From Pseudomonadota bacterium (GTDB lineage Bacteria > Desulfobacterota > JADFVX01), in NCBI GenBank assembly GCA_015222555.1, contig JADFVM010000017.1, positions 1 through 22,329 of the forward strand: a stretch of 22,329 nucleotides of DNA, in the 5' to 3' direction. Shown here in pieces: positions 1 to 9,363 of the stretch. A program made the position numbers and the translations under genes. Numbering within the stretch: position 1 is the stretch's first letter; each line of letters begins with the position of its first letter. The notes beneath the pieces are model-generated. The model was not told where the DNA came from and did not search any database. It was given only the letters and a program-made list of their open reading frames with translations.

Positions 1-981
1 GGCCTTGTCGGTATTCTCAGGTTTTTCATCAGGGGCTGGTTTTTCGCGTCAATAACAGTCATCGTTTTAATGGTATTAAGCGTGGGGGTTGTTATTTATG
101 GAAATCCTCCAAAGGAAAACATCTTTCTCATCGAGGCATTCCACACACCGACCTATATGGTCTTTTCTCTTTGGATTGGTGTCGCTGCATTCTGGCTGCT
201 TTCTCTTTTAACAAAGCTTATAAGAAAACTGGGCGATGGCAAAAAAGTGAACTCCGGCATTACGGCATTGTGGATGGCAGCTCTCATATTTATACCAACC
301 TTTCTTTTTTATTCTCACTTTAATAAAAATAATCGGAGCAACAACTTTATCGCCTTTGATTACGCGGTCAACGAGTTGAAGTCATTGACTTCAAATGCCA
401 TCCTCTTCACTTGGGGAGACAGCGGGGCTTTTCCTTTATGGTATTTAAAATTTGTTGAACAGTATCAACCCAATGTTCTTCTGCTGCATACACCTCATTT
501 AGCCTCCGACTGGTATGTTGATGACATACCGGACTTGAAGAGAAGTAGAATTAGACGGATTCACCCAAACCATCGCAACCCAGGCATGGTAGTGGAGGTC
601 ATTACCAGTGAAAATTATGGTTTCAGAAAATCATACATTGATTATTCGTCAAAATATTCGTTTTCCACAGGTAAGACAATATTCATACCCTATGGCATTA
701 TTTATAAACATGTGGTAGGACAGGAATCCGTTGATACATCTATCTGGGATAAATACGTGACAAGAGATATTTTAAGCAATAATATCTTGAGAGACCTGGA
801 TATATCGAAGGCGATTACCATCTATGGCTTCTGCCGTTATGATAGTGGCGCCGCCCTTCTAAAAGAGGGGAAGAGGCCAGAAGCAACGAGAGAGTTTATA
901 GAAGCGGTGAAAGTCACACCGGGATTAAAAAGAAGAATTCAGGGTGTCCTGTTTCCGGGAGGGCGCAGACCAGCTAACTAG
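1..981 (+). CDS. DUF2723-family membrane protein, C-terminal part (5' end outside window)
   Basis: The reading frame is open from base 1, so this is the last 326 codons of a longer gene; the ATG at 70 is internal. DUF2723 proteins are multi-pass membrane proteins resembling protein O-mannosyltransferases. Visible here are the final hydrophobic segments (window residues about 8-30, 47-68 and 88-103), then a soluble domain with the family-like run NAILFTWGDSGAFPLWYL and a following PNVLLLHTP strand. The last ~50 residues (from DSGAALLKEGKRPEATREF) look like a single TPR-like helical hairpin. The stop lies 2 nt before aroE, so the two are probably co-transcribed. Family assignment rests on the C-terminal motif; the enzymatic role and substrate are not shown by the sequence. 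Confidence 0.75.
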   Translation, partial: GLVGILRFFIRGWFFASITVIVLMVLSVGVVIYGNPPKENIFLIEAFHTPTYMVFSLWIGVAAFWLLSLLTKLIRKLGDGKKVNSGITALWMAALIFIPTFLFYSHFNKNNRSNNFIAFDYAVNELKSLTSNAILFTWGDSGAFPLWYLKFVEQYQPNVLLLHTPHLASDWYVDDIPDLKRSRIRRIHPNHRNPGMVVEVITSENYGFRKSYIDYSSKYSFSTGKTIFIPYGIIYKHVVGQESVDTSIWDKYVTRDILSNNILRDLDISKAITIYGFCRYDSGAALLKEGKRPEATREFIEAVKVTPGLKRRIQGVLFPGGRRPAN

Positions 982-983
982 TT

Positions 984-1841
984 ATGAAGATCACTACAAA
1001 AACAAAAGTCATCGGAATATTTGGAGACCCCATAGAACATTCTCTCTCTCCGCCCATGCAAAACGCAGCCATAAAATCGTTGGGGCTTGACATGATTTAT
1101 ATCCCCTGGCATGTTAAACCGCAACATCTTGAAATGGCCTTAAATGGAGTGAGAGCCATGGGAATCAGAGGTATCAATTTAACAATTCCTCACAAGGAAA
1201 GGGCGCTAAACTATATAGATAGCGTCAGCGATGAGGTTGGAATTATAGGTGCCACGAATACCATTGTTAATGATAGAGGAAAACTTGTGGGCTACAATAC
1301 CGATGGCAAAGGACTCCTTCTTGCTTTAAAAAAGGAATACACCTTCATGCCGAAAGGGAAAAAAATTGTTATTATCGGAGCGGGAGGTGCGGCACGAGGC
1401 ATAGCTGCGGCCATGGCCGCGGAGGGAGCAACAACGGTAATTATTGCAAACCGTACGTTAGGAAAGGCAGAATCTCTGGCGTCTGAATTCTCGCTAAAAA
1501 TTCGGAGTTCAACCTTTGAGGGGATTGATCTTTCCAGTGAAAAACTCTCCCATGCCTTTAAAAATGCCCATCTTCTTGTTAATGCCTCGTCTGCCGGCAT
1601 GGTTGGGGAAAATGATCTTGATCTCCCCCTTGAACAACTGACAAAGGAAACCATTGTCGTCGATATTGTATACAAACCACTTATTACCAGCTTGCTCCGG
1701 GATGCCGAAGGCCTGGGCCTTAGAACACAGGGCGGGCTAGATATGCTGGCCTGTCAGGGAGAAATAGCCTTTGAACTCTTTACCGGCCAATCACCGCCCG
1801 TGAATGCAATGCTGGAAGCACTTCAGGGTGAGTTTAAGTGA
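984..1841 (+). CDS. aroE: Shikimate dehydrogenase (NADP+)
   Basis: Cytosolic enzyme of the shikimate pathway, reducing 3-dehydroshikimate to shikimate with NADPH. At 285 residues it has the usual AroE length. The N-terminal substrate domain carries the shikimate-binding HSLSP motif (residues 19-23) and NLTIPHKE with the catalytic lysine K71; N92 and D107 (in GYNTDGKG) complete the active site. The Rossmann domain has the GAGGAAR loop (132-138) followed by ANRT, the usual NADP-binding pattern. One small deviation is NASSAGM where NTTSxGM is common. The start at 984 lies 2 nt after the preceding stop and has no strong ribosome binding site, suggesting translational coupling. Position directly upstream of pilB matches Geobacter-like clusters as I recall them. 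Confidence 0.96.
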   Translation: MKITTKTKVIGIFGDPIEHSLSPPMQNAAIKSLGLDMIYIPWHVKPQHLEMALNGVRAMGIRGINLTIPHKERALNYIDSVSDEVGIIGATNTIVNDRGKLVGYNTDGKGLLLALKKEYTFMPKGKKIVIIGAGGAARGIAAAMAAEGATTVIIANRTLGKAESLASEFSLKIRSSTFEGIDLSSEKLSHAFKNAHLLVNASSAGMVGENDLDLPLEQLTKETIVVDIVYKPLITSLLRDAEGLGLRTQGGLDMLACQGEIAFELFTGQSPPVNAMLEALQGEFK

Positions 1842-1850
1842 TCTATTTTC

Positions 1851-1878
1851 TTGACATAGCTTATGGTTGTAATAGAAT
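1851..1878 (+). promoter_or_regulatory. Sigma70-type promoter for the pil cluster
   Basis: A perfect -35 box TTGACA (1851-1856), a 16-nt spacer and a -10 box TAGAAT (1873-1878, 5 of 6 consensus bases) lie just after the aroE stop. Initiation near 1885 would give a leader of about 49 nt before the pilB ATG. This suggests the pilus motor genes are transcribed independently of aroE and without sigma54. Confidence 0.7.
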
Positions 1879-1933
1879 GTGATTCATATTATAATGATTG
1901 ATTGAAATTCAATTCAGAGTAAGGAATATCAAT

Positions 1934-3742
1934 ATGTCATCAAAACTTGGAGAGCTCCTTGTAAAAGAAAATCTGATCACTGAGGATCAGTTGAAGGAAG
2001 CTCTTACGGAACAGAAGGGGAAAGGTGGTCGACTCGGATTCCACCTTACAAAGAAAGGAATCATTAGCGAAGACGAGCTTACCACCTTCCTGAGCAAGCA
2101 ATATGGTGTCCCCTCAATCAATCTTTCAGAATTTGAAGTCGACCCCGAAGTGGTTAAACTCGTTCCCTTTGATGTGGCAAAAAAATATTTTGTTATTCCA
2201 ATCAACAGAGCAGGTTCTACTCTCATTCTTGCCATGGCCGATCCATCCAATATCTTTGCCATTGATGACATTAAGTTTATGACAGGATACAACGTCGAAG
2301 CGGTTGTTGCAGCAGAGGCCGCCGTTATTGACGCCATAAAACACTACTATGGCAAAGGCCCGAAAGTTCAAAAAGAGGCGAACAAAATGACCCTCGATGC
2401 AAAAGATTATTCATTTGATGAAGACGATGAAGGAATGGGTGTTTTCGAGGGTGAGGAGGACGTAGGCGGCGAGGTCGTTGATGTCGATGATTTTGACGAT
2501 CTTGTTCATGGGGCTGTCGACGATGTCGAGATCGTTGAAGATGAAGAAGATGAGTCGTTTTCAAGTGACGTAGATGCGCCCATCGTTAAGCTTGTTAATG
2601 GAATTCTTATTAAAGCCGCAAAACTGGGTGTCAGTGATATCCACGTTGAGCCCTATGAAAAGGCCTTCAGAGTACGTTACCGAGTCGACGGTGTGCTTAA
2701 AAAGGCGATGGGTCTTCCCCTGAAGATTAAAAATGCCATTATTTCGAGAATCAAGATCATGTCTCAACTTGACATATCTGAGAGGCGCCTTCCCCAGGAT
2801 GGCAGGATCAAGCTGAAAATGGGGCGGAAAAAGGAAATGGACTTCCGTGTTTCAGTACTCCCCTGCCTCTTTGGCGAGAAAGTGGTCATGCGACTGCTTG
2901 ACAAGTCCAATCTCCAGCTTGATATGACAAAACTCGGTTTTGAAGAAGAGCAGCTTGAGGGTTTCTTGCATGAAATACACAAACCTTTTGGGATGTGTCT
3001 TGTCACGGGCCCAACAGGTAGTGGGAAGACAACGACTCTCTATTCAGCGCTAAGCGACCTTAACAAGGAGAGTGAAAATATCATGACTGCGGAAGATCCT
3101 GTAGAATTCAATCTCATGGGGATCAACCAGGTGCAGATGCATGATGATATCGGACTTAATTTTGCTGCCGCCCTCAGGTCCTTCCTCAGACAGGATCCCG
3201 ATATCATTATGGTTGGTGAGATAAGGGACTTTGAAACTGCCGAGATCGCCATTAAAGCAGCCCTGACTGGCCACATGGTTTTGAGCACGCTACATACAAA
3301 TAATGCACCGGAAACTATAAACAGACTGCTTAATATGGGCGTCGAGCCATTCCTGGTCGCCTCGTCTGTAAATTTGATCGTTGCACAACGACTGGCAAGA
3401 AGAATCTGCAATAAATGCAAAGCGCCTGAAGAGGTCCCTAAACAGGCCTTGATAGATATAGGCTTTGATCCGGACAACCTCGACTTCACCTATCACAAGG
3501 GTAAGGGTTGTGATGAATGTGGTGGTACGGGCTACAAGGGACGTGTGGCGCTTTATGAGGTCATGATAATAACTGATGCCATTAAAGAAGCCGTTTTAAC
3601 AGGGGCATCAGCACCCGAGATAAAGATGGAAGCAATTAAAGGCGGCATGGATACTCTTAGGATGAGTGCCTTAAAGGCGATAAAAAATGGCGTTACAACG
3701 ATCGAAGAAACTGTTCGATGTACTGTTGCCGATAAATTGTAG
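1934..3742 (+). CDS. pilB: Type IV pilus extension ATPase PilB (GspE family, MshEN N-domain)
   Basis: Cytoplasmic hexameric ATPase that powers pilus extension; 602 residues. I chose ATG 1934 because TAAGGA (1920-1925) sits 8 nt upstream; a TTG at 1898 extends the frame but has no such site. Residues 1-140 form an MshEN-like domain (RLGxxL...GxxxxxxLxxxLxxQ pattern at 33-56), a family known to bind cyclic di-GMP. A very acidic linker follows (about 161-212). The motor has Walker A GPTGSGKTT (359-367), Asp box residues near AEDPVEF (386-392), Walker B DPDIIMVGEIRD (421-432) and the His-box sequence STLHTN. Four cysteines C492, C495, C526 and C529 form the zinc-binding tetracysteine typical of PilB/GspE and absent from PilT. 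First gene of the pil cluster. Confidence 0.96.
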   Translation: MSSKLGELLVKENLITEDQLKEALTEQKGKGGRLGFHLTKKGIISEDELTTFLSKQYGVPSINLSEFEVDPEVVKLVPFDVAKKYFVIPINRAGSTLILAMADPSNIFAIDDIKFMTGYNVEAVVAAEAAVIDAIKHYYGKGPKVQKEANKMTLDAKDYSFDEDDEGMGVFEGEEDVGGEVVDVDDFDDLVHGAVDDVEIVEDEEDESFSSDVDAPIVKLVNGILIKAAKLGVSDIHVEPYEKAFRVRYRVDGVLKKAMGLPLKIKNAIISRIKIMSQLDISERRLPQDGRIKLKMGRKKEMDFRVSVLPCLFGEKVVMRLLDKSNLQLDMTKLGFEEEQLEGFLHEIHKPFGMCLVTGPTGSGKTTTLYSALSDLNKESENIMTAEDPVEFNLMGINQVQMHDDIGLNFAAALRSFLRQDPDIIMVGEIRDFETAEIAIKAALTGHMVLSTLHTNNAPETINRLLNMGVEPFLVASSVNLIVAQRLARRICNKCKAPEEVPKQALIDIGFDPDNLDFTYHKGKGCDECGGTGYKGRVALYEVMIITDAIKEAVLTGASAPEIKMEAIKGGMDTLRMSALKAIKNGVTTIEETVRCTVADKL

Positions 3743-3756
3743 AGAGGGTCAAAGAG

Positions 3757-4857
3757 ATGTCTAGCCAATCAATAACGCTTCACCAGTTACTAAAAGTGAT
3801 GTTTGATAAAGGGGCCTCTGACCTTCATATCACAACAGGAAGTCCGCCACAGCTAAGAATCAATGGAGAACTAATCCCCCTAAAAGTTCAGGCCTTAGGC
3901 CAGGTAGAGACAAAACAACTCTGTTACAGCATTTTAACGGATGCGCAGAAACATAAATTTGAAGAAGAAAACGAACTGGATATTTCCTTTGGCGTAAAGG
4001 GCGTGAGCCGGTTCAGGGGAAATATATATATGCAAAGAGGCGCCGTAGCAGGATCCTTCAGGGCCATCCCCTTTGATATTAAAAGTTTTGATGACTTGAA
4101 TCTCCCCCTTGTTGCCAAAACGATATCAGACAAACCGAGAGGTCTTGTCCTTATTACCGGACCGACTGGAAGCGGGAAATCGACAACCCTTGCGGCCATG
4201 ATTGACAGAATCAATTGTGAAAGGCATGATCATATTATCACCATAGAAGATCCCATAGAATTTGTTCATCCTCATAAAAACTGCCTTGTTAATCAAAGGG
4301 AAGTCGGTGCAGACACGAAGAGTTTCAAGAGAGCACTCAAATCGATTTTGAGACAGGACCCTGATGTCGTCCTCATAGGCGAGTTGAGAGACATGGAAAC
4401 CATAGAAGCCGCCCTGACGATAGCTGAAACGGGTCACCTCGCCTTCGCCACCTTGCATACCAATTCATGTGTCCAGACAATCAACAGAATCGTTGATGTC
4501 TTTCCCGCCTATCAGCAGGCGCAGGTCAGGGCTCAGCTTTCCTTCGTTCTGGAGGGTGTTTTATCTCAAACACTTTTGCCCAAGGCCAATGGCCAGGGAC
4601 GGGTGCTGGCGCTGGAAGTGATGGTTCCAAATCCGGCCATCAGGAACCTCATCAGAGAAGATAAAGTGCACCAGATCTATTCTCAGATGCAGGTGGGTCA
4701 GGATAAGTTTGGTATGCAAACAATGAATCAGGCCTTGGCAAACCTCTATTTTAGACGATTAGTCACCTTAGACGACGCAATGAGCAGGTCATCAGACACT
4801 GAAGAATTGAGGCAAATGATTTCCCAGGGGCCTCAACGCACCGGAAGACCAACCTGA
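3757..4857 (+). CDS. pilT: Type IV pilus retraction ATPase PilT
   Basis: Cytoplasmic hexameric ATPase that drives pilus disassembly and twitching retraction. It has 366 residues, typical of PilT. The N-terminal PAS-like domain contains GASDLHITTGSPPQLRING. Walker A is GPTGSGKST (135-143), Walker B DPDVVLIGELRD (201-212) and the His box ATLHTN. The PilT-specific C-terminal signature AIRNLIRE is present at 294-301, and there is no zinc tetracysteine, which separates it from PilB. Its start 14 nt after pilB is preceded by an AGAGGG site. The immediate pilB-pilT-pilC order indicates one transcript. Confidence 0.96.
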   Translation: MSSQSITLHQLLKVMFDKGASDLHITTGSPPQLRINGELIPLKVQALGQVETKQLCYSILTDAQKHKFEEENELDISFGVKGVSRFRGNIYMQRGAVAGSFRAIPFDIKSFDDLNLPLVAKTISDKPRGLVLITGPTGSGKSTTLAAMIDRINCERHDHIITIEDPIEFVHPHKNCLVNQREVGADTKSFKRALKSILRQDPDVVLIGELRDMETIEAALTIAETGHLAFATLHTNSCVQTINRIVDVFPAYQQAQVRAQLSFVLEGVLSQTLLPKANGQGRVLALEVMVPNPAIRNLIREDKVHQIYSQMQVGQDKFGMQTMNQALANLYFRRLVTLDDAMSRSSDTEELRQMISQGPQRTGRPT

Positions 4858-4872
4858 ACCGAGGAGGGATAA

Positions 4873-6063
4873 ATGCCTATATACACATGGGAAGGGAAAA
4901 ATAAGGCAGGACAGGTTAAGAAAGGCAAGATGGATGCTGCCAGCGAAGCCAGCGTTAATGATTTTTTGCGTAAGCAGCAGATCACACCCACCAAGGTAAA
5001 GGTAAAAGCAAAACGTGCCGGCAGGGGTAAAAAAGTGGGGATGAAAGATATTGTCATCTTCGTCCGGCAGTTTGCCACCATGATAGATGCAGGCCTCCCT
5101 CTTGTTCAATGTCTCGAAATATTAGGTTCACAACAACCTAATCCAACCTTTAAGAAAGTCATTTATGAAGTCAAGGACGATGTTGAATCAGGTTCGACCT
5201 TTGCAGACGCCCTCAAAAAGCACCCCAAGGTCTTTGATGTCCTTTTTGTAAATCTGGTCGCTGCCGGGGAGATAGGGGGTATCCTTGATACTATCCTTAA
5301 CAGGCTGGCCGAATATATCGAAAAAAATGAGAAACTGAAAAGCAAAGTTAAAGCTGCCATGGTTTATCCGGTATCTATTGTTGCTGTGGCCATTGTCATT
5401 ACCGCCGGTCTGCTTCTCTTCGTTATTCCAATATTTGAGAAAATGTTTTCAGATATGGGGGGGACCCTGCCTCTGCCGACTCAGATAGTTATTAACCTGA
5501 GTGATTTTCTTGCTGCCTACTGGTATCTCATTTTCGGTGGAATGGTGGCTGCATTTTTTGGATTCAAAAAGTTTTATGGAACCGCAAAAGGACGAGCTGT
5601 CTGTGACAGGTTGTTTCTGAAAGCCCCTGTAGCTGGGGACCTTATCAGGAAAACAGCGGTGGCAAAGTTTTGCAGCACCATGGGAACCATGTTGAGCAGT
5701 GGTGTTCCCATTCTCGATGCGCTGGAAATCACATCGAAAACAGCGGGTAATGTTGTCATTGAAAATGCCCTGATAGATACGCGTCTTGCCATAAGCGAAG
5801 GGAAGACAATTGTTGAGCCTCTTGAAAAATCCAAGGTTTTTCCATCCATGGTAGTCCAGATGATTGCTGTTGGCGAGGCGACAGGCGCTATGGATGCCAT
5901 GCTTAATAAAATAGCTGAATTTTATAGTGATGAAGTTGACACTGCCGTTGATGGTTTAACGGCTCTCATGGAACCGGCTATCATGGTTGTCCTTGGCGGG
6001 ATTGTCGGTGGTCTCATTATTGCCATGTATCTACCCATATTCAGTATGGCAGGGAATGTTTAA
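4873..6063 (+). CDS. pilC: Type IV pilus inner-membrane platform protein PilC
   Basis: Inner-membrane platform of the type IV pilus that couples the PilB/PilT motors to pilin insertion and removal. The 396 residues include two GspF domains: the first with DIVIFVRQFATMIDAGLPLV (about 64-83), the second with AVAKFCSTMGTMLSSGVPIL (about 263-282). The characteristic AAGEIGG and AVGEATGAMD loops follow each. Three hydrophobic segments are seen at about 168-190, 214-233 and 368-390. Start codon ATG 4873 has a strong GGAGG site (in the gap after pilT). Length and architecture are complete. Confidence 0.95.
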   Translation: MPIYTWEGKNKAGQVKKGKMDAASEASVNDFLRKQQITPTKVKVKAKRAGRGKKVGMKDIVIFVRQFATMIDAGLPLVQCLEILGSQQPNPTFKKVIYEVKDDVESGSTFADALKKHPKVFDVLFVNLVAAGEIGGILDTILNRLAEYIEKNEKLKSKVKAAMVYPVSIVAVAIVITAGLLLFVIPIFEKMFSDMGGTLPLPTQIVINLSDFLAAYWYLIFGGMVAAFFGFKKFYGTAKGRAVCDRLFLKAPVAGDLIRKTAVAKFCSTMGTMLSSGVPILDALEITSKTAGNVVIENALIDTRLAISEGKTIVEPLEKSKVFPSMVVQMIAVGEATGAMDAMLNKIAEFYSDEVDTAVDGLTALMEPAIMVVLGGIVGGLIIAMYLPIFSMAGNV

Positions 6064-6179
6064 CCAGAAGTCCGGGCCGCTTTTTTCGACCTATTCCGAT
6101 AATCAGCCTGTAATGATCAAAATAAAAAGTAACGGCATTCTGAATGTGAAAAGACAGCGCCCTTCTACCCTCTCAACGA

Positions 6180-7862
6180 ATGTCCCATAGCCAGCAGATA
6201 TCATTGCCTGAGAATCCGGACCGAGAAGTCCTCCACGATAAACTCAAATGGTTGATGCTTTTCCGGTTAATTGTTGCAATCATCCTTCTCTTTACCGGCA
6301 TCCTCATTCAGTTCAAAGAGAAAGGCACAGTCCTTAACTCTGTAACAACGACAATCTACACTCTTGCAGGACTGGTCTTTTTTCTATCCATCCTATACCT
6401 ACCTCTGCTCAAACATGTAAAAAAGCTTGGAAGGCTTGCCTACTCTCAAACACTAATAGACATTTTAATCATTACCTTTGTCATCTATATCAGTGGTGGC
6501 ACGACAAGCCCACTGTCATTCCTTTATATTCTTACCATTGTAAGTTCTGCCATCGTAACCTACAGAAGAGGGGGTTACTGGTCGGCATCGATAAGCAGTA
6601 TTTGTTACGGACTTCTAGTTAATCTTGAATATTACCATCTGATGCCATCCATGGCCGAAGTTATTACCGGGACATCACAGGAAATACCAGGTAGCGTTTT
6701 ATATACTCTTACCGCAAATATTTCAGCCTTTTACTTTGTGGCATTTCTCAGCGGTCAACTTGCTCTTCAGGCTCAGGAGGCTGAAGATGCATTATTGAAG
6801 AAAAAAATTGATTTTGAGGCGCTCAAATCTCTCAACAATGACATCGTTAAAAATATAACGAGCGGCTTGATGACCATTAATAACAGAGGAGAAATAACTT
6901 CATTTAATTCAGCAGCTGAGATCATAACAGGGTACAGAATTGATGAGATATATGGACGAAAGGCTCTGGAGATTTTCCCTTACATTAAGAATAAAGTAAT
7001 TAATACTAATTTAACTGCCGATAAGACAAGATGGGAAAGCTGGTTTAAAAGAAATGATGGAAAAAACTACTATCTGGGTTTTTCGATGTCGCCACTTAAA
7101 GATTCTGAAGGCATGCAGGTTGGTGAAATTGTAATTTTCCAGGATCTTTCCTCATTAAAAATAATGGAAGATGAGCTAAAAAAAACGGACAGGCTGGCAG
7201 CGGTAGGAAAGTTCGCTGCCGGTGTGGCACACGAGATCAGAAATCCCCTGGCATCAATTAGCGGCTCAATCGAGATTCTCAAATCAAATTTAAAGGAAGA
7301 TTATAATGCTAAGTTGATGAACATCGTTTTGAGAGAAATTGACAGGCTGAATGTATTAATTACAGAATTTCTCAACTACGCAAAACCACCTCAGCCTGAC
7401 AAAAAAATGATAAACCTGAATGATATCGTCAATGAAGTCCTGGAGATCTTTCTTAACTCTAAAGATAATAGAAATGATATAATTATTCACACTACCCTGA
7501 GAGAGATGAATCTCATCCCTGCAGACAAGGATCAGATTAAGCAGGTTTTTTGGAATCTACTTAAGAATGCCACTGAAGCAATTGAAGGAATCGGCAAAAT
7601 AGATATTGAGACGTCCATGTCTGTTGATAATGAAAAAAAAGTTGGGGAACTTCGAGTAAAAGATAGCGGCTGCGGAATGAGCGCTGAGAACATTAAAAAG
7701 ATTTACGATCCTTTTTATACATCCAGAGAGGGCGGCACAGGATTGGGATTATCTATTGCTCATAATCTCGTTAAAGCTCATGGTGGTTCTTTAACAGTGG
7801 AAAGCCTCCCGAATAAAGGATCAACTTTTACGCTCAAGATCCCCGAAAACTCACCTACATAA
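6180..7862 (+). CDS. pilS: Sensor histidine kinase PilS (NtrB-like)
   Basis: Membrane sensor kinase, partner of the adjacent pilR. The 560 residues contain an N-terminal region of about six hydrophobic segments (24-195), a PAS domain (about 215-325), a HisKA dimerization domain with H-box VAHEIRNPLASISG and phospho-acceptor H351, and a HATPase_c domain with N-box WNLLKNATEA (458-467), G1 DSGCGM and G2 GGTGLGLSIA. All catalytic boxes are intact. The ATG at 6180 is the first in-frame start after a stop, but it has no recognisable Shine-Dalgarno and lies 116 nt after pilC, so expression may be weaker than that of the motor genes. The six-segment N-terminus fits PilS rather than a soluble NtrB. 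Confidence 0.9.
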   Translation: MSHSQQISLPENPDREVLHDKLKWLMLFRLIVAIILLFTGILIQFKEKGTVLNSVTTTIYTLAGLVFFLSILYLPLLKHVKKLGRLAYSQTLIDILIITFVIYISGGTTSPLSFLYILTIVSSAIVTYRRGGYWSASISSICYGLLVNLEYYHLMPSMAEVITGTSQEIPGSVLYTLTANISAFYFVAFLSGQLALQAQEAEDALLKKKIDFEALKSLNNDIVKNITSGLMTINNRGEITSFNSAAEIITGYRIDEIYGRKALEIFPYIKNKVINTNLTADKTRWESWFKRNDGKNYYLGFSMSPLKDSEGMQVGEIVIFQDLSSLKIMEDELKKTDRLAAVGKFAAGVAHEIRNPLASISGSIEILKSNLKEDYNAKLMNIVLREIDRLNVLITEFLNYAKPPQPDKKMINLNDIVNEVLEIFLNSKDNRNDIIIHTTLREMNLIPADKDQIKQVFWNLLKNATEAIEGIGKIDIETSMSVDNEKKVGELRVKDSGCGMSAENIKKIYDPFYTSREGGTGLGLSIAHNLVKAHGGSLTVESLPNKGSTFTLKIPENSPT

Positions 7863-7872
7863 GAGGGCGACA

Positions 7873-9255
7873 TTGGACAAACGAATTCTAATAGTTGATG
7901 ATGAATTAAGTATTCGAGAGTTTCTTGAAATCCTCCTTGTAGAAGAGGGCTATCAGGTAACAACTGCCCGCAGTGGGGCCGAGGCCCTGGAGAAGATTAA
8001 TGATAAGGACTTTCACATGGTCATCAGCGACATACAGATGCCAAAGCTCAATGGTATTGAAGTACTGAAAAGGGTGAAAGAGATTTCACCATCGACTGAA
8101 GTCATCATGATTACAGCTTATGCATCGGCAGAGTCGGCGGTTGAAGCGCTGAAATGCGGCGCCTACGACTACATGACCAAGCCTTTCAAAGTTGATGAAA
8201 TCAAATTAATCCTGCAAAAGGCTTTTGAAAAGATCGCCCTTCAGAACGAGAACCTGCTGCTGAAAAAGGAATTAAAGGAAAGCTTCAACTTCGGCGACAT
8301 TGTGGGGGCAAGCGACAAGATGATGGATATTTACAACCTCATCAAGAAAGTGGCGCCCACCATGTCCAACATTCTGATAACCGGAGAAAGCGGTACAGGA
8401 AAAGAGTTAGTGGCAAAGGCCATTCATTCCAACAGCCGAAGAAGCGAACACCCATTTATAACCGTCAACTGCGGCGCCATGGCGGAAAACCTTCTGGAAA
8501 GCGAGCTCTACGGCCACAAAAAGGGCGCTTTTACTGGGGCAATATCAAATAAGCGTGGTCTTTTTGAACTGGCACGCGGCGGATCTATTTTCCTTGATGA
8601 AATTGGAGATACGCCTCTTGCCCTGCAGGTGAAATTATTGCGCGTAATACAGGAGAAAGAATTCAGGCGGGTGGGCGATACGGAGAACCTCAAAACCGAT
8701 GTGAGGATCATTGCCGCCTCCAACCGGGGGCTGGAGGAGGAAGCGAGGCAGGGCTCCTTCAGGGAGGATCTCTATTACCGTCTCAACGTGATTCAGATCA
8801 AGCTGCCGCCTCTTAGAAAGAGGAAGGAGGACCTGCCGTCCCTGGTCGACCATTTCATCAGGAAATACAACCGCGAACTTGGGAGGAAGATATTAAGAAT
8901 TTCGTCGGAAGCGATGACGGTGCTGCAGGGCTATGATTTCCCGGGAAACATAAGAGAGCTGGAAAATATCATTGAACATGCAGTCGCTCTTGAAGTCACT
9001 GATATTATTCTGGCGGAAACATTATCTGAAGAGGTCAGGGAGAAAGAGCACAGTGAGTATACAGATGGGATGGAAATTCCCGATGAAGGCGTAAATATAG
9101 ATAAAATCATGGAAGATGTGGAGAAGGATCTCCTGATGAAATCATTGAAACTTGCAGCCGGTGTAAAAACACGGGCAGCAAAACTCCTTAATGTCAGTTT
9201 TCGCTCTTTTCGCTACAGACTGGCCAAGTATGGCCTTGATGATGAAGAAAATTAG
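7873..9255 (+). CDS. pilR: Sigma54-dependent response regulator PilR (NtrC family)
   Basis: Transcriptional activator of sigma54 promoters, phosphorylated by PilS. The 460 residues are: receiver domain with acidic D9/D10, phospho-acceptor D53 and K103 in TKPF; AAA+ domain with Walker A GESGTGKE (171-178), the sigma54-contacting GAFTGA loop (218-223) and Walker B SIFLDEIGD; and a C-terminal Fis-type helix-turn-helix (about 420-455). The start is a TTG at 7873, supported by AGAGGG (7862-7867) 5 nt upstream, 10 nt after pilS. In related bacteria PilR activates pilA, but no pilA follows here. The only sigma54-like site I found in the window is near 18857-18872. Confidence 0.92.
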   Translation: MDKRILIVDDELSIREFLEILLVEEGYQVTTARSGAEALEKINDKDFHMVISDIQMPKLNGIEVLKRVKEISPSTEVIMITAYASAESAVEALKCGAYDYMTKPFKVDEIKLILQKAFEKIALQNENLLLKKELKESFNFGDIVGASDKMMDIYNLIKKVAPTMSNILITGESGTGKELVAKAIHSNSRRSEHPFITVNCGAMAENLLESELYGHKKGAFTGAISNKRGLFELARGGSIFLDEIGDTPLALQVKLLRVIQEKEFRRVGDTENLKTDVRIIAASNRGLEEEARQGSFREDLYYRLNVIQIKLPPLRKRKEDLPSLVDHFIRKYNRELGRKILRISSEAMTVLQGYDFPGNIRELENIIEHAVALEVTDIILAETLSEEVREKEHSEYTDGMEIPDEGVNIDKIMEDVEKDLLMKSLKLAAGVKTRAAKLLNVSFRSFRYRLAKYGLDDEEN

Positions 9256-9363
9256 TGACCCTTTGCTGCAACTAATTTATGCATGCCACTAATTTTATTA
9301 AAAAAGCGTAATATATCAACTTATTTTAAAGACATCATAACAACATAAATGGGGAGGTTAACA

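Noticed and set aside
1898..1933. Upstream TTG start that extends PilB by 12 residues
   Set aside because: No ribosome binding site before it, whereas ATG 1934 has TAAGGA at 8 nt and begins at the typical MSSKLGELL terminus.
3040..3489. 149-codon open frame antisense to pilB
   Set aside because: Lies within the conserved motor domain; Cys- and Ser-rich composition with no recognisable domain, so a shadow of pilB.
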